Source of the DNA: Sycon ciliatum
Taxonomy: Eukaryota; Porifera; Calcarea; Leucosolenida; Sycettidae
Direction of reading: 5' to 3'
NCBI RefSeq assembly: GCF_964019385.1
Contig: NC_088643.1
Location: 691,855-755,854 of the forward strand
DNA length: 64,000 nt
The position numbers were made by a program, and so were the translations under genes. The notes under the pieces were generated by a model. It had not been told where the DNA came from. It worked only from the letters and a program-made list of their open reading frames with translations, and made no database searches. Shown here one piece after another: positions 8,570 through 20,330 of this stretch; the first letter of the stretch is position 1; each line of letters starts with the position of its first letter.

Positions 8570-10861
8570 AAAAAACGTTTATGGCCTGAGAGTGTACGGG
8601 TACACGGCTGCTGGGAAATCGGCCATGGCTTTGCAGGAACGTACACTGGCTGGCAGAGTGTTCCACAGCGCAGGTCCACGGAAGAACGGTCGGCGAGTGC
8701 CTGTATTCGTCCTGGCCAGCGGGAGAATGAGCCCGGCGTTGGCTTGATGTCGAGTTGGGGCCGTGGTTGCGGGCGTCAGCTGCTTTGAAAGCGCTGTACT
8801 ACATTGGCCGTTCAGGCCGCGCCAGATGAGATCGAGGAGTCGGTGGTGTTGTGTCTCCTCGATTTTGCGGAGGGATATGCTCTCCCTTTGGTGGCTTACC
8901 GAAGATGTGGGTGGTAGGCTGAACACAGCGCGGATGGCACGGTTCTGAAGACGTTGGAGTTTCCCTAGAGCAAAAACCGAGAGGGACGTGCTATAGGCCA
9001 CACTTCCATATAATAGGTCGGGCATCACAACGGATTTTAGGTATTGGACCCTGGCCTTCTGGGAAAGGGATCGCCGGGCTCGCCACAGTGCTCCGACTTC
9101 CTGTTCACCTTCGCTGTAACATCGTGGATATGGTGGTCCCAGGTCAGTTGCTCGGTGATGGTTAAACCCAAGTACTTGGCCGCAGTACAAGCAGGTAAGC
9201 GGGTCTGATGGCAATTTACAGCGATACTGGTTTGCGCATCCCTCCCACAGATGGACAGAACTTGACTTTTGCGTTCATTCAATATCAGGCCGCGGTTTTT
9301 GAGCCAGTCGGCCAGCGCAGTGACGGATGACGAGAGTCCCAGTGAAATAGTTGCCGTGTTGGAACCACTTTCGTACAGTGCAATATCGTCAGCAAATTGT
9401 ATGCTAGGGGTCGGGTGAGCTACTGCAGCTACCGCTCGGGTGTATATATTGAACAAGATGGGCCCCAATGCAGATCCCTGGGGTACTCCACTTGTGCATA
9501 CTATGATGTTGCTCAGTTCGCTACCGATGCGGACTTGTTGTGTCCGGTTTGTAAGGTAGCTAACGAGCCATTTCATCACCGTACCGCCAACTCCAATTTC
9601 AAAGCAGTCCTGGATCATAATTGTATGCCGCACTTTGTCGAAGGCCTTCGACATGTCAAGGAAGCACACTCCAGAGGAGTCCCTCTTGTCTCGAGCCATT
9701 TGCAGCTGATCAACCAGTAAGGCTAGTGCATCACCCGTCGAGTGCTGCCGGCGAAATGCAAACTGAGTTTCCGGGATAGCGCCGGTGTGGTCGAGGTGCC
9801 GTACAAGCTGCCGCTGGACCAACTTTTCCAGCAACTTTGACAAAATCGGAAGTAGCGACACTGGCCTATAGTTTGTCGGCTGAGACGGATCCCCAGACTT
9901 AAACAGCGGGCTTACAGCCGCCAACTTGAAACCGGCAGGCACTGCACCAGATTTCAGTGACAGGTTGAAGAGTGTGGTGACAGATGGTGTGAGGACCTCA
10001 GCACAGGACTTCAGGAGGAATCCTGGGACACCGTCGCCGCCCGTTGCTTTCGCAGGGTTGACTTGACTTAGTCGACGGTAGATTACGGAACAAGAGGCTG
10101 GCTGGAACGTGTGCAGGCTATCCGATGGAAGTGGGCCGACGGGAGAGGCTAGGCATGATGGGCGCTTTGGATCCGTCACAATGTCATGAAACACGTTGGC
10201 TACCTCTTCGATGTTGCAGGTTGGTTCGGTTTTCTGCTTCCCGCGTCCGGTGACGGTATTGATGACTTTCCAAATCTGGCGGGGGTTTCTGGAATGTTCT
10301 TGGCATTGACGTGCGAAGTACTCATTCCTACAACGGCGGTACATGTTCGTTGCCTGAGTTCGAACCTTCCGGTACTGCTGGTGGAGTTGAACATTGCCTT
10401 TGTCGGCCAGCCAAAGGCGATGATACCTTTTCTTCTTCTTGTCCAACTGATAAATGTCGCGGTTTGACCAAGGCACATGTTCTGCAGATTTCATTGCCCC
10501 TTGTACAAGCGGGGCATGTGTGTCCAACACAGTCATAAATCGATCGTGCCAGAGCTCCCAGTAAGTGTCGATATCGGCATCAGAGGGGAAGTCTTGCGCA
10601 AAGCAATATTTAAGGTCCTCGCGAAATAGCGGAATATCGATTTTGTGCAGCTTACGTGTTGGTGGAGCACGCACCACTTCTTCGTCGTCTGTACAGCCAA
10701 GGTCATAGTAGGACGGACGGTAAAGTGGTCACTTATGGTGGACGGAACAACCGTGCACGTTGACACTGAGTTCTCCGTAGAAAGGACTAAATCTATGGTG
10801 CTACCTTGGGGACAGAGAGGTGTAATCCTCGTCGGGGACAGCACGTTGTTTGCGAGGCTGT
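8570..10861 (-). mobile_element. LINE (APE type), 5' truncated
   Basis: The minus-strand element runs from the 3' end beside the foldback element to about 10,861, where it meets a plus-strand LINE fragment head to head. It keeps the end of the endonuclease (10,533-10,844, with the STIDLVLS and ISDHFTV motifs), the linker and the whole RT. A frameshift near 9,040-9,210 separates the RT thumb and C-terminus from the palm. Confidence 0.85.
9037..10677 (-). pseudogene. LINE reverse transcriptase, main part
   Basis: The 546-codon stretch contains HVPWSNRDIYQL (linker), YRPVSLLPILSKLLE, FAFRRQHSTGDAL, FLDMSKAFDKVRH, GVPQGSALGPILF and catalytic FADDIALY. It leaves frame near its end; the C-terminal part (PDLLYGSVAYS, LQNRAIRAVF) is in another frame at 8,579-9,214. 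The family relationship is to the LINEs at 13.7-17.6 kb and 60.9-62.3 kb. Confidence 0.85.
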
Positions 10862-12305
10862 AAGTGGTGAAGCCTGACGACTACGATGAAGCTGTCCAGC
10901 TGTTCGACGGCACAGGCATCCACATCACTGCCACAGGCAACCGCTACCTGGGTTCAGCCATAGGCACACCTGCGTTTGTCGAAGACTACGTACACGAGAA
11001 AGCCCGGGACTGGTGTGGGCAGGTCGAATCACTGACATCAACCGCCCTGCCTCAGCCAAAAGCAGCCTATTCTGCTTTCACCCGCGGCCTCTCCAGCCGC
11101 TGGTCTTTCCTCTGCCGGGTACTTGAAAGTGCGTCTGCTGGCCTTGCTTCACTGGAGCGGGTCATTGCCACGAAGCTCCTCCCAGCTCTCACAGGCCAGG
11201 AAATCAGCTCTGAGCTCCGCACCCTTTTCTCCTTCCCCTGCCGGAACGGTGGTCTGGGAATATTGGATCCCACCTCTCTGTCGGCCCAGTACCAATCCTC
11301 GCGTGCCATCACTGCTCCTATGGTTGCCAACATCCTCACCCAGAGTTTCAACCTGGGAGACTCTTTGGCAGAGATCGCCAGCCTGAAGGCCTCTAACCGC
11401 AAGGATGTGAAGGCAGCTGCCACGGAAGCCCTTCGCCAATTCACCCCCCAAGCCTCCTCTGCCCTCCAGCACTCCATCAACCTTGGCAGTGAGGCGGGTG
11501 CGTCCAGCTGGCTCACGTGTCGCCCCCTCAGTCGGCATGGGTTCAGCTTGTCGAAGTGTGAATTTCGCGATGGTCTGGCATTGCGGTATGGCTGGCACCC
11601 GGCACGGCTCCCTTCTACTTGTGTCTGTGGTGTCACCTTCTCTGTTGAGCATGCTCTCTCTTGCCCCACTGGTGGTTTCCCGACGCTTCGCCACAATGAG
11701 GTACGGGACATCATCGCTGGCCAACTGAAGAAGGTGGCACACAGCGTAGAAGTAGAGCCTCATCTCCAACCCCTCACCGGCGAGCTTTTCCGCTACCGGA
11801 CGGCGTCCACCGAGGATCAGGCCCGTCTGGATGTGGCGGCGAGTGGCGTGTGGGGAGGACGGTTTGAACGCGTTTATCTTGATGTATGGGTGTTTAACCC
11901 ATTCGCTCCTTCAAACCGTTCCTCTTCTCTCGCTGCTCACTACCAGAGCCATGAGCGCGAGAAGCATCGCAGGTATGGTCAGAGGGTGCAAGAAGTTGAG
12001 CGAGCCTCCTTCGTACCTGTTGTATTCTCAGCCACAGGTGGAGCCGGTTGAGCTGCTTCCGCTCTTCTCACGCGAATTGCTGCTCTGTCTGCAGAGAAAT
12101 CCGGAGAGCCATACGCAATGGTGATGGCGTTGCTGCGTTGTCGTCTTGGTTTTGGTCTCCTGCGTGCCAGTGTTGCCTGCCTTCGCGGTGCCCGGCGGAT
12201 GCACCGCGTCATTGATCAGTTTGCTGTCCTCGCAAACGCGGAGGCTGCATTGATTTAACTTTCTTTGCAACTCTTGCAGTCTAAGTACTGAGTATCATTG
12301 TTATC
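10862..12305 (+). mobile_element. LINE fragment with restriction-like endonuclease
   Basis: A 5'-truncated plus-strand element begins after the RT catalytic core. It continues to TAA at about 12,258 and a tail leading into a (TG)n tract. A single in-frame TGA at 12,049-12,051 interrupts the frame; the same frame continues beyond it to the final stop. A second, minus-strand fragment of the same family lies at 17,600-17,990. Confidence 0.7.
10864..12051 (+). pseudogene. C-terminal half of a REL-type LINE protein
   Basis: This codes for 395 residues. The pattern CVCGVTFSVEHALSC is a C-x-C-x7-H-x4-C knuckle, as found before the restriction-like endonuclease of R2/NeSL-type LINEs. RLDVAASGVW and YLDVWVFNP then carry the spaced acidic residues expected of that nuclease. 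I recall closely similar proteins as common in cnidarian and sponge genomes; that is memory, not a search. RT catalytic motifs are not in this fragment. Confidence 0.65.
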
Positions 12306-12306
12306 T

Positions 12307-12350
12307 TGTGTGTGTGTGTATGTGTGTGTGTGTGTGTGTATGTGCGTATG
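12307..12350. repeat. (TG)n microsatellite
   Basis: An imperfect tgtgtgtg tract marks the tail region of the preceding LINE fragment. The stretch 12,350-12,575 after it shows nothing recognisable. Confidence 0.85.
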
Positions 12351-12582
12351 CGTGAGTCAACAGCTTTGATAAAGTTATTGTGTTTACGCCTCTTGTTTTC
12401 TCATCATTGTGTTGCTTTTAATTTTAATCTTGCCAGTATCACGTGGTACACACACGTAAAGTCCAAAGCACGAAAAGGGCACAAAACTAAACCAAGAAGT
12501 GTAACATGTTATATAGAAAGACAGGACAACACACGTAAAGTACCCACGGACTAAACCTCCCTAAATGCCTAATGCCCTGTAT

Positions 12583-12879
12583 CAAGAGTAGATAAACAAG
12601 AGTGTGCAACTCCGGATCTCTCCTGCATAATCTGCAGAGCCCACGGCGGAATTTTTTGTTGACGTGACCTTTCTTCAGAGGAACGCGCATTTTGCCGTAG
12701 AGCAGTGTGAGCGCACGTGCTGGGCACCGACCTTGTAGTGTAAAGCCGGCCAAGAGCACGAGGGAAAACTTTCCGAAACGACTCGCAGCGCGTGCGTCGT
12801 CGAAAAGATTACGTCAACAAAAAATTCCGCCGTGGGCCTATCAATCCGCGAGTTGCACACTCTTGTTTATCTACTCTTG
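12583..12879. mobile_element. MITE, 30-bp inverted ends, 7-bp target duplication
   Basis: The ends caagagtagataaacaaga... are perfect inverted copies over 30 bp. CCTGTAT repeats at 12,576-12,582 and 12,880-12,886. A second internal inverted repeat (cccacggcggaattttttg) makes the element almost wholly palindromic. No coding is present. Confidence 0.85.
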
Positions 12880-13128
12880 CCTGTATGTACGTGTTCTTCG
12901 ACGAAAATAATCACCCCATGAAAGACTTGCTCATTGATTTTTCTTCTTTTGTGCTAAGAAATAATTTTTTCGAGCATGATCGTTTGGTGTATCACCAAGA
13001 GAATGGCGCATGGCATGGCCATGGGTACACCCATGACGGTTAATATTAATTAATGTTGCAAATCTTTTCCTCTTCGTCCATGAGCGTACATCACTCTTCC
13101 GTGATACATAACACCGGCCATAAAGTTC

Positions 13129-13194
13129 TACAGCACATGTACCATGATGTACAGCACATGTACCATGATGTACAGCACATGTACCATGATGTAC
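13129..13194. repeat. 21-bp tandem repeat, 3 units
   Basis: Three exact units of gtacagcacatgtaccatgat in a row. Confidence 0.9.
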
Positions 13195-13505
13195 ACAAAC
13201 ACTATACTTGACACCATCAGACTTACGTGGTCAGACCCCAGTAAAAGTATTGAGTTTCTTGATTTGATCATCTCTATTAATGATAAATCCACATTCACAT
13301 TCAGTACTTTCCAAAAGCCCAGGAACAGGGGGGGGGTCAAAGGCCTCTTTTACGGGCAAACAGAATACAATTGACAGTGGCACGGCGAATGATTAGAACA
13401 CAACACCAAAAAATGAAAACAATTGTATGTGTGAAAAACGCAAAAAAACAAACAAAAAAAACGAGAAACAAAAGCTCAGGAACGCTTTGTACATCCCATT
13501 TACGT
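13195..13505 (+). pseudogene. Penelope-like reverse transcriptase fragment, left piece
   Basis: The + strand codes for FLDLIISINDK and FSTFQKPRN, the pattern found after the palm in Penelope-like RTs (FLDL.I...KPTN). The fragment is interrupted by the hAT-like element at 13,514; the other piece lies at 20,331-20,660. It is an old, broken retroelement copy. Confidence 0.5.
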
Positions 13506-13955
13506 CCGACCACTAGGTGTTGGCGGATAATGCCGGCATTATATCGAGCATTATACACCACCCGGAGCATTACGAGCATTATAATATAAAGCATTACCAG
13601 GCCAAAAATGGCATTATGCGACGTTCTACATGACTGCATAGTAGATCTAAAAGTAGTATAGCACACTGGGTCGCCGTGGTAAACAAAGAGAGAGAAGAAG
13701 GTTGGTTGGTTGGTTTTTATTTCACTTCGCACATTCAAACGGGATGACGACCCAATAAAATGACGGCGAAGGCTTAGCCTAGAAGTGGCTATGGAAGAAC
13801 ATAGTAAAAGCTATGGAAGCAAATAGTAAGAGAATAGGATACTAATAACTGCGAGTAAACGGGGGGAGAGAGAGAATACGATGTATCTGTGATACTACGT
13901 GAGGATTACTGAACTGAACGGGGAGGGAGAGCAGAGCGATCAGCAGCAACTCGAA

Positions 13956-16770
13956 CTACTCCCTACAGGCGTATGGTACACATGCATGCTTAAACTCAGG
14001 TAGCCGGGTAATTGTGCGGACCTCACCAGGGAGAGCGTTCCACAGCAGAGCACCAGCAACAGAAAATCTCCGCTGACCGCGGCGGCAACGGTTTGCCTGG
14101 CTTAGTAGGCCATTTGACTGCTGATGGCGGGTAGGGGTGCCTTGTGCCGGGGTCAGAAGCTGGGCGAGCACAGAGTTGGTGCGGGCGTGGATGCACTGCC
14201 AGATGGTGATCACTATTTTCTGCCTGTAGAGCTCGCTGACACGGTACAGGGAGTGAGCAGTGAGCAGCGGCTGCACGGCTGTCCGGGGCGGGTTGCCATC
14301 GATACAGCGGATGGCTCTGTTTTGCGCGGTTTGCAGTCGTTTCAGTTGACCCTCTCGCATTGCGGCTGAAAAGCAGCAGGAGCCATAAAGCAGGTCGGGC
14401 ATTATGACCGCCTTCACATTCACCTGACGAGAGCGTCTTGATAGGCTTCGGTGTGCCCGCCACAAGGCGCCAATTTTCTTGGCAACCTTGGTGACCACAT
14501 AGTTTACATGGGTGTCCCAATCTAGGCAATTGTCAAGGTGAACGCCGAGGTCGCGCAGAAGATGCTGAGGGGAGGAGACAGTCGCCGCTTTTGACTGTTA
14601 CTTCCTGTACTTGCTGCTGGGGAGAGAAAGTCAGAACATGGCTCTTGGTGGCGTTCAAGATGAGGCCTCGGGACTTCAGCCCACCGGCCAGAGCAGTTGC
14701 CGCTGTGGTGAGGGTTCTGGACGCTTCCGCCGCTGAGGCCTGGGAGTCGAACAGGGCTATGTCATCTGCAAATTGTACACTTGGCACAGGCGAGGAAACC
14801 AAAGGGACATCTCGTGTGTATATACTGAAGAGGACAGGGCCGAGAACAGAGCCTTGGGGCACTCCGCAGGTGCAAGCCAGAGCAGGGCTGGTTGAAGGCG
14901 AGATGAGGATCTGCTGCTTGCGGCCGGACAAGTAGTCGACGAACCAACTAAGGGCTTTTCCAGACATTCCAACCGCAAGGAGGTCTTGAATTAACTTGTC
15001 GTGGTGCACTTTATCAAAAGCCTTCGACATGTCTAGTAGGCACAGCCCTGTGGTCTTGCCACTGTCTCTCGCCTTCCGCAGATTATCAGTCAGCACACAG
15101 AGGGCGTCTTCCATGGAACATTTCTTGCGGAAGGCAAATTGTGTTTCAGGTAATGCCTTGGTCAAGTCCAAATGACGAACTAACTGGTGTTGCACTACCC
15201 TCTCCAGCAACTTGGACACTATTGGGAGAAGGGATACAGGTCTATAGTTGGTGGGGACTGATGGGTCACCGGCCTTGTACAGTGGCACGACAGACGCCAA
15301 TTTATATGCGGATGGAATGGTTCCAGTCCTCAGCGAGGTGCAGCACAGCAAGAGAATATGCAAGCAAGTCAGCACACTGCTGTAGCAGAGAGCCCGGTAT
15401 GCCGTCACTACCCGTGGCTTTCCGCGCATCCAACTTCTCAAGGAGACGTCGGACGTCAGCAGGAGTCACAGGATCAAGTTCGGTCAAGGAGACGGGTCCA
15501 GCGGACCGTGCGGGGTACAGAGTTGTTCAGGACGGTTGGGATCGGTGACAATGGAGTGGAACGTGTCGGCCACCTCACTGATGCTACAACTAGGATCTTG
15601 GTGGCGACGTGAACGCCCAGGGACTGCATTTAGAATGGCCAAAGACTTCCGAGGGTTGGCCACATTTTCTTCGCACTGACGGGAGAAGTACTCGTTTCGC
15701 TCGCGCCGATACGTGTTCCGAGCAGTGCTACGTGCTTGTTTGAACTCTGCATACAGTGTGCCGTTTGTCCTATCCTTCCGCCAACGGCTGTGCAGCCGCC
15801 GTTTACGCTGTTTGAGCTGGTGCAGCTCTCTGTCAGACCAGGGAGGTATCGCCCTCCGGGAAGGCTTAGAGTTGTGCAGCGGAGCATGCTTGTCCAAAAC
15901 GTACAGGAACTTAGTGTGCCACTCTTTCCACATGTGATTTACATCATTGTGATCCGAGAAATCATGTAGAGAAGCCTCAAGGATATCTTGCCGAAAAGAG
16001 TTAATGTCAATGCCACGTATATTCCTGGTCAGCCGCGACGTCGTGGATGACGCGGGTGGAACGTCAACGGCAAGCTGAATAAAGGCTTCCACAGCGCTGT
16101 GGTCACTAATATCAGTGGGCACAACCGCTGCTAGGGACACTAGCGCCGGGCTGGTCAATATGAGATCGATCATCGTGCCTTCAGGGCACTGTGGAGTTTC
16201 ACGGGTCGGCTGCATGACGATGTTCTGGAGGCCAAACGCAGCACAGAGGTCGGTGAGGTGTTTGTGCTGGGGTGCCGGATGGGCTGGGTCCATATTTACA
16301 TTAAAGTCTCCAACTAGGGTTACGGAAGAAGACTGCACAGCTGCTCGTACAATATCTGCTTCCAAATCTGCCCAGTAAGACACTGGCTCCCCCGGTGGCC
16401 GGTACACGCAACCAACCAGGTGCCGACCTGGTTTTCCGTTTATTTCTACCCGGCCTGTTTATGTAGATTCAGAATGCAGATCTGGGCGGGATCAAACTGG
16501 GAGATCTTGACGGTAGTAGAAGCAGACTCCGCCACCCAAGCGTTGAGTGCGGTCTTTTCGAATCAGATTGTACCCGTCAATACTGAGCTCTCCGTCTGCA
16601 ATCTCGGGATCTAGCCATGTCTCTGATAGACCCAAAATGTCGTACTGACGCGTGCGGATGAGGCTGGCAATCTCTGGCAGTTTGTATCTTAAGCTGCATG
16701 CATTGAGCGTGGCTATTTTTATGCCAGACTGAGTCGGCGTAGATGCATGGGGGTATAAAAGGTGGTGCAT
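13956..16770 (-). pseudogene. LINE ORF2: endonuclease plus reverse transcriptase, frameshifted
   Basis: Endonuclease motifs are present: ATLNACSLRYKL, LGLSETWLD, VGDFNVNM and ISDHSAV. RT motifs are YRPVSLLPIVSKLLE, FAFRKKCSMEDAL, LLDMSKAFDKVHH, GVPQGSVLGPVLF and FADDIALF. The C-terminus has PDLLYGSCCFS and QNRAIRC. All catalytic signatures are still readable, so the inactivating changes are frameshifts and not loss of active-site residues. Confidence 0.85.
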
Positions 16771-16991
16771 GAGGATTGAGAGGGAGAGTCATAGTAGGGG
16801 CTAAAATGTTGATGCAGATAGATACAGACAAATGCGGAATAAAGTTAAGCCAATGAGACAGACAATGCAAGGCGCACAACCTCTAACAACTTACAAGCTG
16901 TCCCTTCGCCTGCTCCCGAGCTTTCGCTGTGGCATACTCCTCCGAAGCCTTGTGACGAGTTGACGAATGGCTTTGCTCTCCTCACTCTCAA

Positions 16992-17540
16992 TCACCTGGT
17001 CTCCCTGCTTTGTAGCCGGAGTAATAACACGCGATGGGAACGTGTGTTTCCCACGAGCCAGCTGAAGCCTTGGTCATCGGGTGATGGGTGACCAGCTTTG
17101 CCTCTACTCATCGGGAACGCGGGTGTGGATGAAGATGTGGGGGCAGTCGCCTCGGTTCGAGCACTCGTGCAGGGAGTGTGAACTCCCAACGCATTGGCGT
17201 ACGTCCAAGGTTGTGCATCAGGGACATGATCCTGTGCCTCATTGTTCACACTGCCTTCTTGTTGCTGTTTTGCTGGTGTTGGTAGCGCTGCCACTTCTTG
17301 GTTCTCCTGCCCCTGCCCAAGTGGTTCTTGGGGTGGTCCAAGCTCGCTTGTTGACGTTGCAGCTCCCGGACTGGGCTTGGTGCCCTGCTGCGAGATCGCC
17401 CTGCAATCCCGCGCCACGTGGCCGGGGGTGCTACATTTCCAGCACGTGGGGGTCTGCCCTTTGTGCCAAACTCGCAGTTTGTACCGGCCTACGGTGATGG
17501 AGCTGGGGACAGCGATTGTGGGTACCATGGTGTAGTACAC
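16992..17540 (-). pseudogene. LINE ORF1 remnant with CCHC zinc knuckle
   Basis: The minus strand codes for CWKCSTPGHVARDC, a C-x2-C-x4-H-x4-C nucleic-acid-binding knuckle, followed by a Pro/Gln/Ala-rich tail. It is placed just 5' of the ORF2 endonuclease in the same orientation, as in CR1- and Jockey-like LINEs. The N-terminal part is missing. Confidence 0.7.
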
Positions 17541-17599
17541 GATACCTGTACTGAAGGTGCAGCCCTCAACCGTCTTTTTCTCGGGCAAAGAAAAGATAA

Positions 17600-17990
17600 G
17601 AAAGAAAGAGAGGTAAGCAACTCCATGTACATCAACAGTACAATTATTATAAGTCTGTTGTGTCATACGCTTACAATGAACACTCAGCAGCCGCCAGAAC
17701 AGCCGAGTGAACAGGAAGTGGCACTGAAGAACGCCGGTAGCCGCGCGGACTAGCAACCATGGCTCTCACTAGGCTGAAGGACAGTTTGGTCCGGACGAAA
17801 GCCATGGTGACGGAAAAAGGCTCGTTGCGCTTGTCGCTCAGTTTGCTGGCAATCCTGGCAAACAGCGCAGATGAGGCTTTTCCCTGTCCACCAGTGGTGG
17901 AGAAGACAATGGGCACAAAGGAGGAGTGCTCTACCTCCAGAACTCGCCGCTCATATTTCCTCCGCTTCTCCTGCTCATGCTTTCTGTAGA
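17600..17990 (-). mobile_element. REL-type LINE, C-terminal fragment
   Basis: The minus strand codes for YRKHEQEKRRKYERRV, VEHSSFVPIVFSTTGG and LVRAMVASPRGYRR, which parallel the last part of the protein at 10,864-12,258 (YQSHEREKHRRYGQRV, VERASFVPVVFSATGG). Only the end of the endonuclease region is left. Confidence 0.65.
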
Positions 17991-18116
17991 CAGACGAGAT
18001 AAAGACTAAGAGCGATACGCCGATAGACCACCGTACACGTCGTACACCGTCCGTACACCGACATGATCGTGGCACGCAGTGCCAGGCCCAGTATACTGTA
18101 TGCAGTAGGGCTAGGG

Positions 18117-19310
18117 CCGCGGTCACACATGCACTTTTTTTGGCGGTTCCGCCAAAGACTAGTGTAGCTCACGCGTCACGGTTCCGCCAAAGTGTAGCTC
18201 ACGCTTCCGCCGTTGCCGAGGCAACGGCGGAGGCGTAAGTTACGCTTTGGCGGAAAGTTTGGATTTCGCTACGCCAAAAAATGCGAGCGGAACCTCCGCT
18301 ATCGCGGATCCGCTTTGGCGGAACCTGCGTGGTGATGCCTTTGGAGATTGGTGTGCTACTTCTGCGCTGAGTTCTGGTGTTGTTTGGTTGCCATTTGGTA
18401 TTCAGTTTTCATATTGTTCTTCTTTGCCTATGTACTGTACGTTCTGGAGATCTCGCAAACGATACTGCATCGTTATGAGTGGATAGTTGGTGAGGGAATC
18501 CGTCTCCCAACTCATTGGCACCGATCGCGGACGATCTCCAACTCTCTCCTTCTCTCTCCAAGCAATGCGTCCACCAGAGTATGCAACACTAGGACTGCAA
18601 CCAGGGAGTAGTAGAGTACCCTGCCACACCCTCACTGCAACTGCAGGCATCCACGCAGTCGCTGGGGTCGATGATGGATCATGGAGGAGGGAACGACACC
18701 CTGCTATAAAACTATTTGAATTTGATATCGATGTAAAGTAAACTAATATTCAAATACACCCGGGCTGGGCCGCAGTGAATGTGCCCCAAATCCACGAGTG
18801 TACTTGACAGGAGACATTCAGCAGCCTGTCAGCGATCCACGATAGCTCTACTTGTACTAGCGAAGGTCGCTGCAACTCGGACAAGAAGGAGGCAACGACA
18901 CCCTGCTATACAACTATTTGAATTTGATATTGATGTAAACCAAACTAGTAATATTCAAATAACGTTACACCTGTACTGGGCCGCAGTGAATTCGCCCCAA
19001 ATCCACGAGTGTACTTGACAGGAGACATTCAGCAGGCTGTCGATGTCAGCGATCCACGATAGCTCTACTTGTACAAGGCGCTTCAACTCGGACAAGAACA
19101 TCTAAAATTTCATAGGTCGTGCTGCATTTGCATTCTCTCCGCCAAAGCGGAGCGCTAGCGTTGAACTAACTTACAATTACTTGAGGAGCAGTAGTCTATT
19201 AATAGTATTATTGTATGTGTGACCGCTGCATCGTGTGGTCCGATGCGTTAGTTCCGCTTTTCGCCTCCGCAAAGCCAAAAGCCGTGCAAGCTTTTCATGT
19301 GTGACCGCGG
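18117..19310. mobile_element. Foldback/MITE-like element with CCGCGGTCACACATG ends
   Basis: ccgcggtcacacatg at 18,117-18,131 is mirrored by catgtgtgaccgcgg ending at 19,310. Just inside are many short inverted copies of ccgccaaag / ctttggcgg. The centre contains a tandem duplication. No transposase was seen. Confidence 0.6.
18690..19102. repeat. Two tandem units of about 200 bp
   Basis: A unit beginning acgacaccctgctata and ending caactcggacaagaa occurs at about 18,690-18,888 and 18,890-19,102, with small differences between them. It lies inside the foldback element. Confidence 0.8.
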
Positions 19311-19426
19311 TTATAACGTTAGTAGCTAGCTGTGGTCCAGCACAGTGTGGAAACGTTAAACTCTCGCTGAAACTTCCGGTCCCGGAAGTGCATTGTGTAA
19401 GACCAGCTAACTAGCAGCCAACGCTG

Positions 19427-20000
19427 ATGGCTGACTCGCCGCGATGCCGTTCTTGGGAGGAAGCTGGGCTTTCTCCAGATGAGCTTTTGGCGGAGTCCTC
19501 TAATAGTGACATCGTCGAGTTGGAAACTGCAGATCCTGCCGCGATAGCGAGGAAGCGGTCTTTTCAGAAAACAGCTATTACCAAGTCTGAAAATGTTTCC
19601 AAAAGGACGAGAGTAGCTCATGGACAGAGCACTGAAGTGGCCATCAGTGCCGAAACACGGGTGCGGGAGTTCCCAGATGAGCCGCTCTAATTCTAAAGCG
19701 ACTGTGGCAAGTAAGTGTGCCTGGCATGCCATACACCATTGTCAGGGAAGAAGAGTATAATCGTGTCCCATATTGCTACCGCGAGACACAAACAAGGAAA
19801 GTCCCGTTTGGAGAGGGAAACTCAGAGGCAGAAGCTGGTCAAGGAGTCCTTCTTGGCGTATCAGAAACGACTGGGGAAGGCTCTAGCTGACACCGGTCTT
19901 ATTGAGGCCATTAGTTCAGCGAGTCTCTGCTGCGGATCCAGATTGTGCGTTCTATGTTGCAAGCAGGAATCCCACCTTGCACTCCAGGTAACATACATTC
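19427..20000 (+). pseudogene. BED-finger transposase remnant (hAT-derived, CGGBP1-like)
   Basis: The first part (19,427-19,690) is 87 codons with no known domain. The second (from 19,715) has CLACHTPLSGKK and VSHIATARHKQGK, a C-x2-C...H-x5-H finger of the BED kind, then a Lys/Arg/Gln-rich helix. A shift of frame separates them, and another near 19,925 would continue into an RSMLQAGIPP-like block typical of hAT transposases. It may be the original gene of the enclosing hAT-like element. Confidence 0.5.
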
Positions 20001-20330
20001 TATCCGTGCATAAATAATTGCATTGATGACTTGTTATCTCCTCTTTGTGCCGCCTCGATATGACTGTATGTGTTTGTGCCTAGCGTACATGTTTACCTGG
20101 TATTGTATTATGTGTTTATCATAGCATGGGTGCAATATTATAATATTATCGTTTTTCTTAGCCCAATACCGCAAGGTTCAGGTGTTTATATTCCATGCGG
20201 CAGAGCATTATCAGCATTATTTGGAGCATTATCAGCATTATTTGGAGCATTATATGGCCTTTTGTAGAGCATTACTGAGAGCATTATATCCCATATTACT
20301 GAGCATTATCCGCCAACACCTACCGACCAC

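Larger units (their letters stand above)
13694..17575 (-). mobile_element. Nearly full-length LINE (APE type) nested in the hAT element
   Basis: On the minus strand it has, in order, an ORF1 remnant with a zinc knuckle, an ORF2 with endonuclease and RT, and a 3' UTR ending gtgcgaagtgaaataaaaacc with CCAA repeats. ORF2 is broken by at least three frameshifts: pieces 16,770-16,492, 16,407-15,484, 15,441-14,533 and 14,498-13,956. The 3' end matches those at 7,317 and 62,275, so one family supplied all three. Confidence 0.88.
13514..20322. mobile_element. hAT-like element of 6.8 kb with nested insertions
   Basis: The ends taggtgttggcggataatgc and its exact complement lie at 13,514-13,533 and 20,303-20,322. 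The 8-bp sequence CCGACCAC is directly repeated outside both (13,506-13,513 and 20,323-20,330), the target duplication size of hAT transposons. Both ends carry clusters of the subterminal motif agcattat. Inside are a LINE (13,694-17,575), a REL-LINE fragment, a foldback element (18,117-19,310) and a BED-finger coding remnant (19,427-20,000) that may be its own transposase. Confidence 0.82.
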
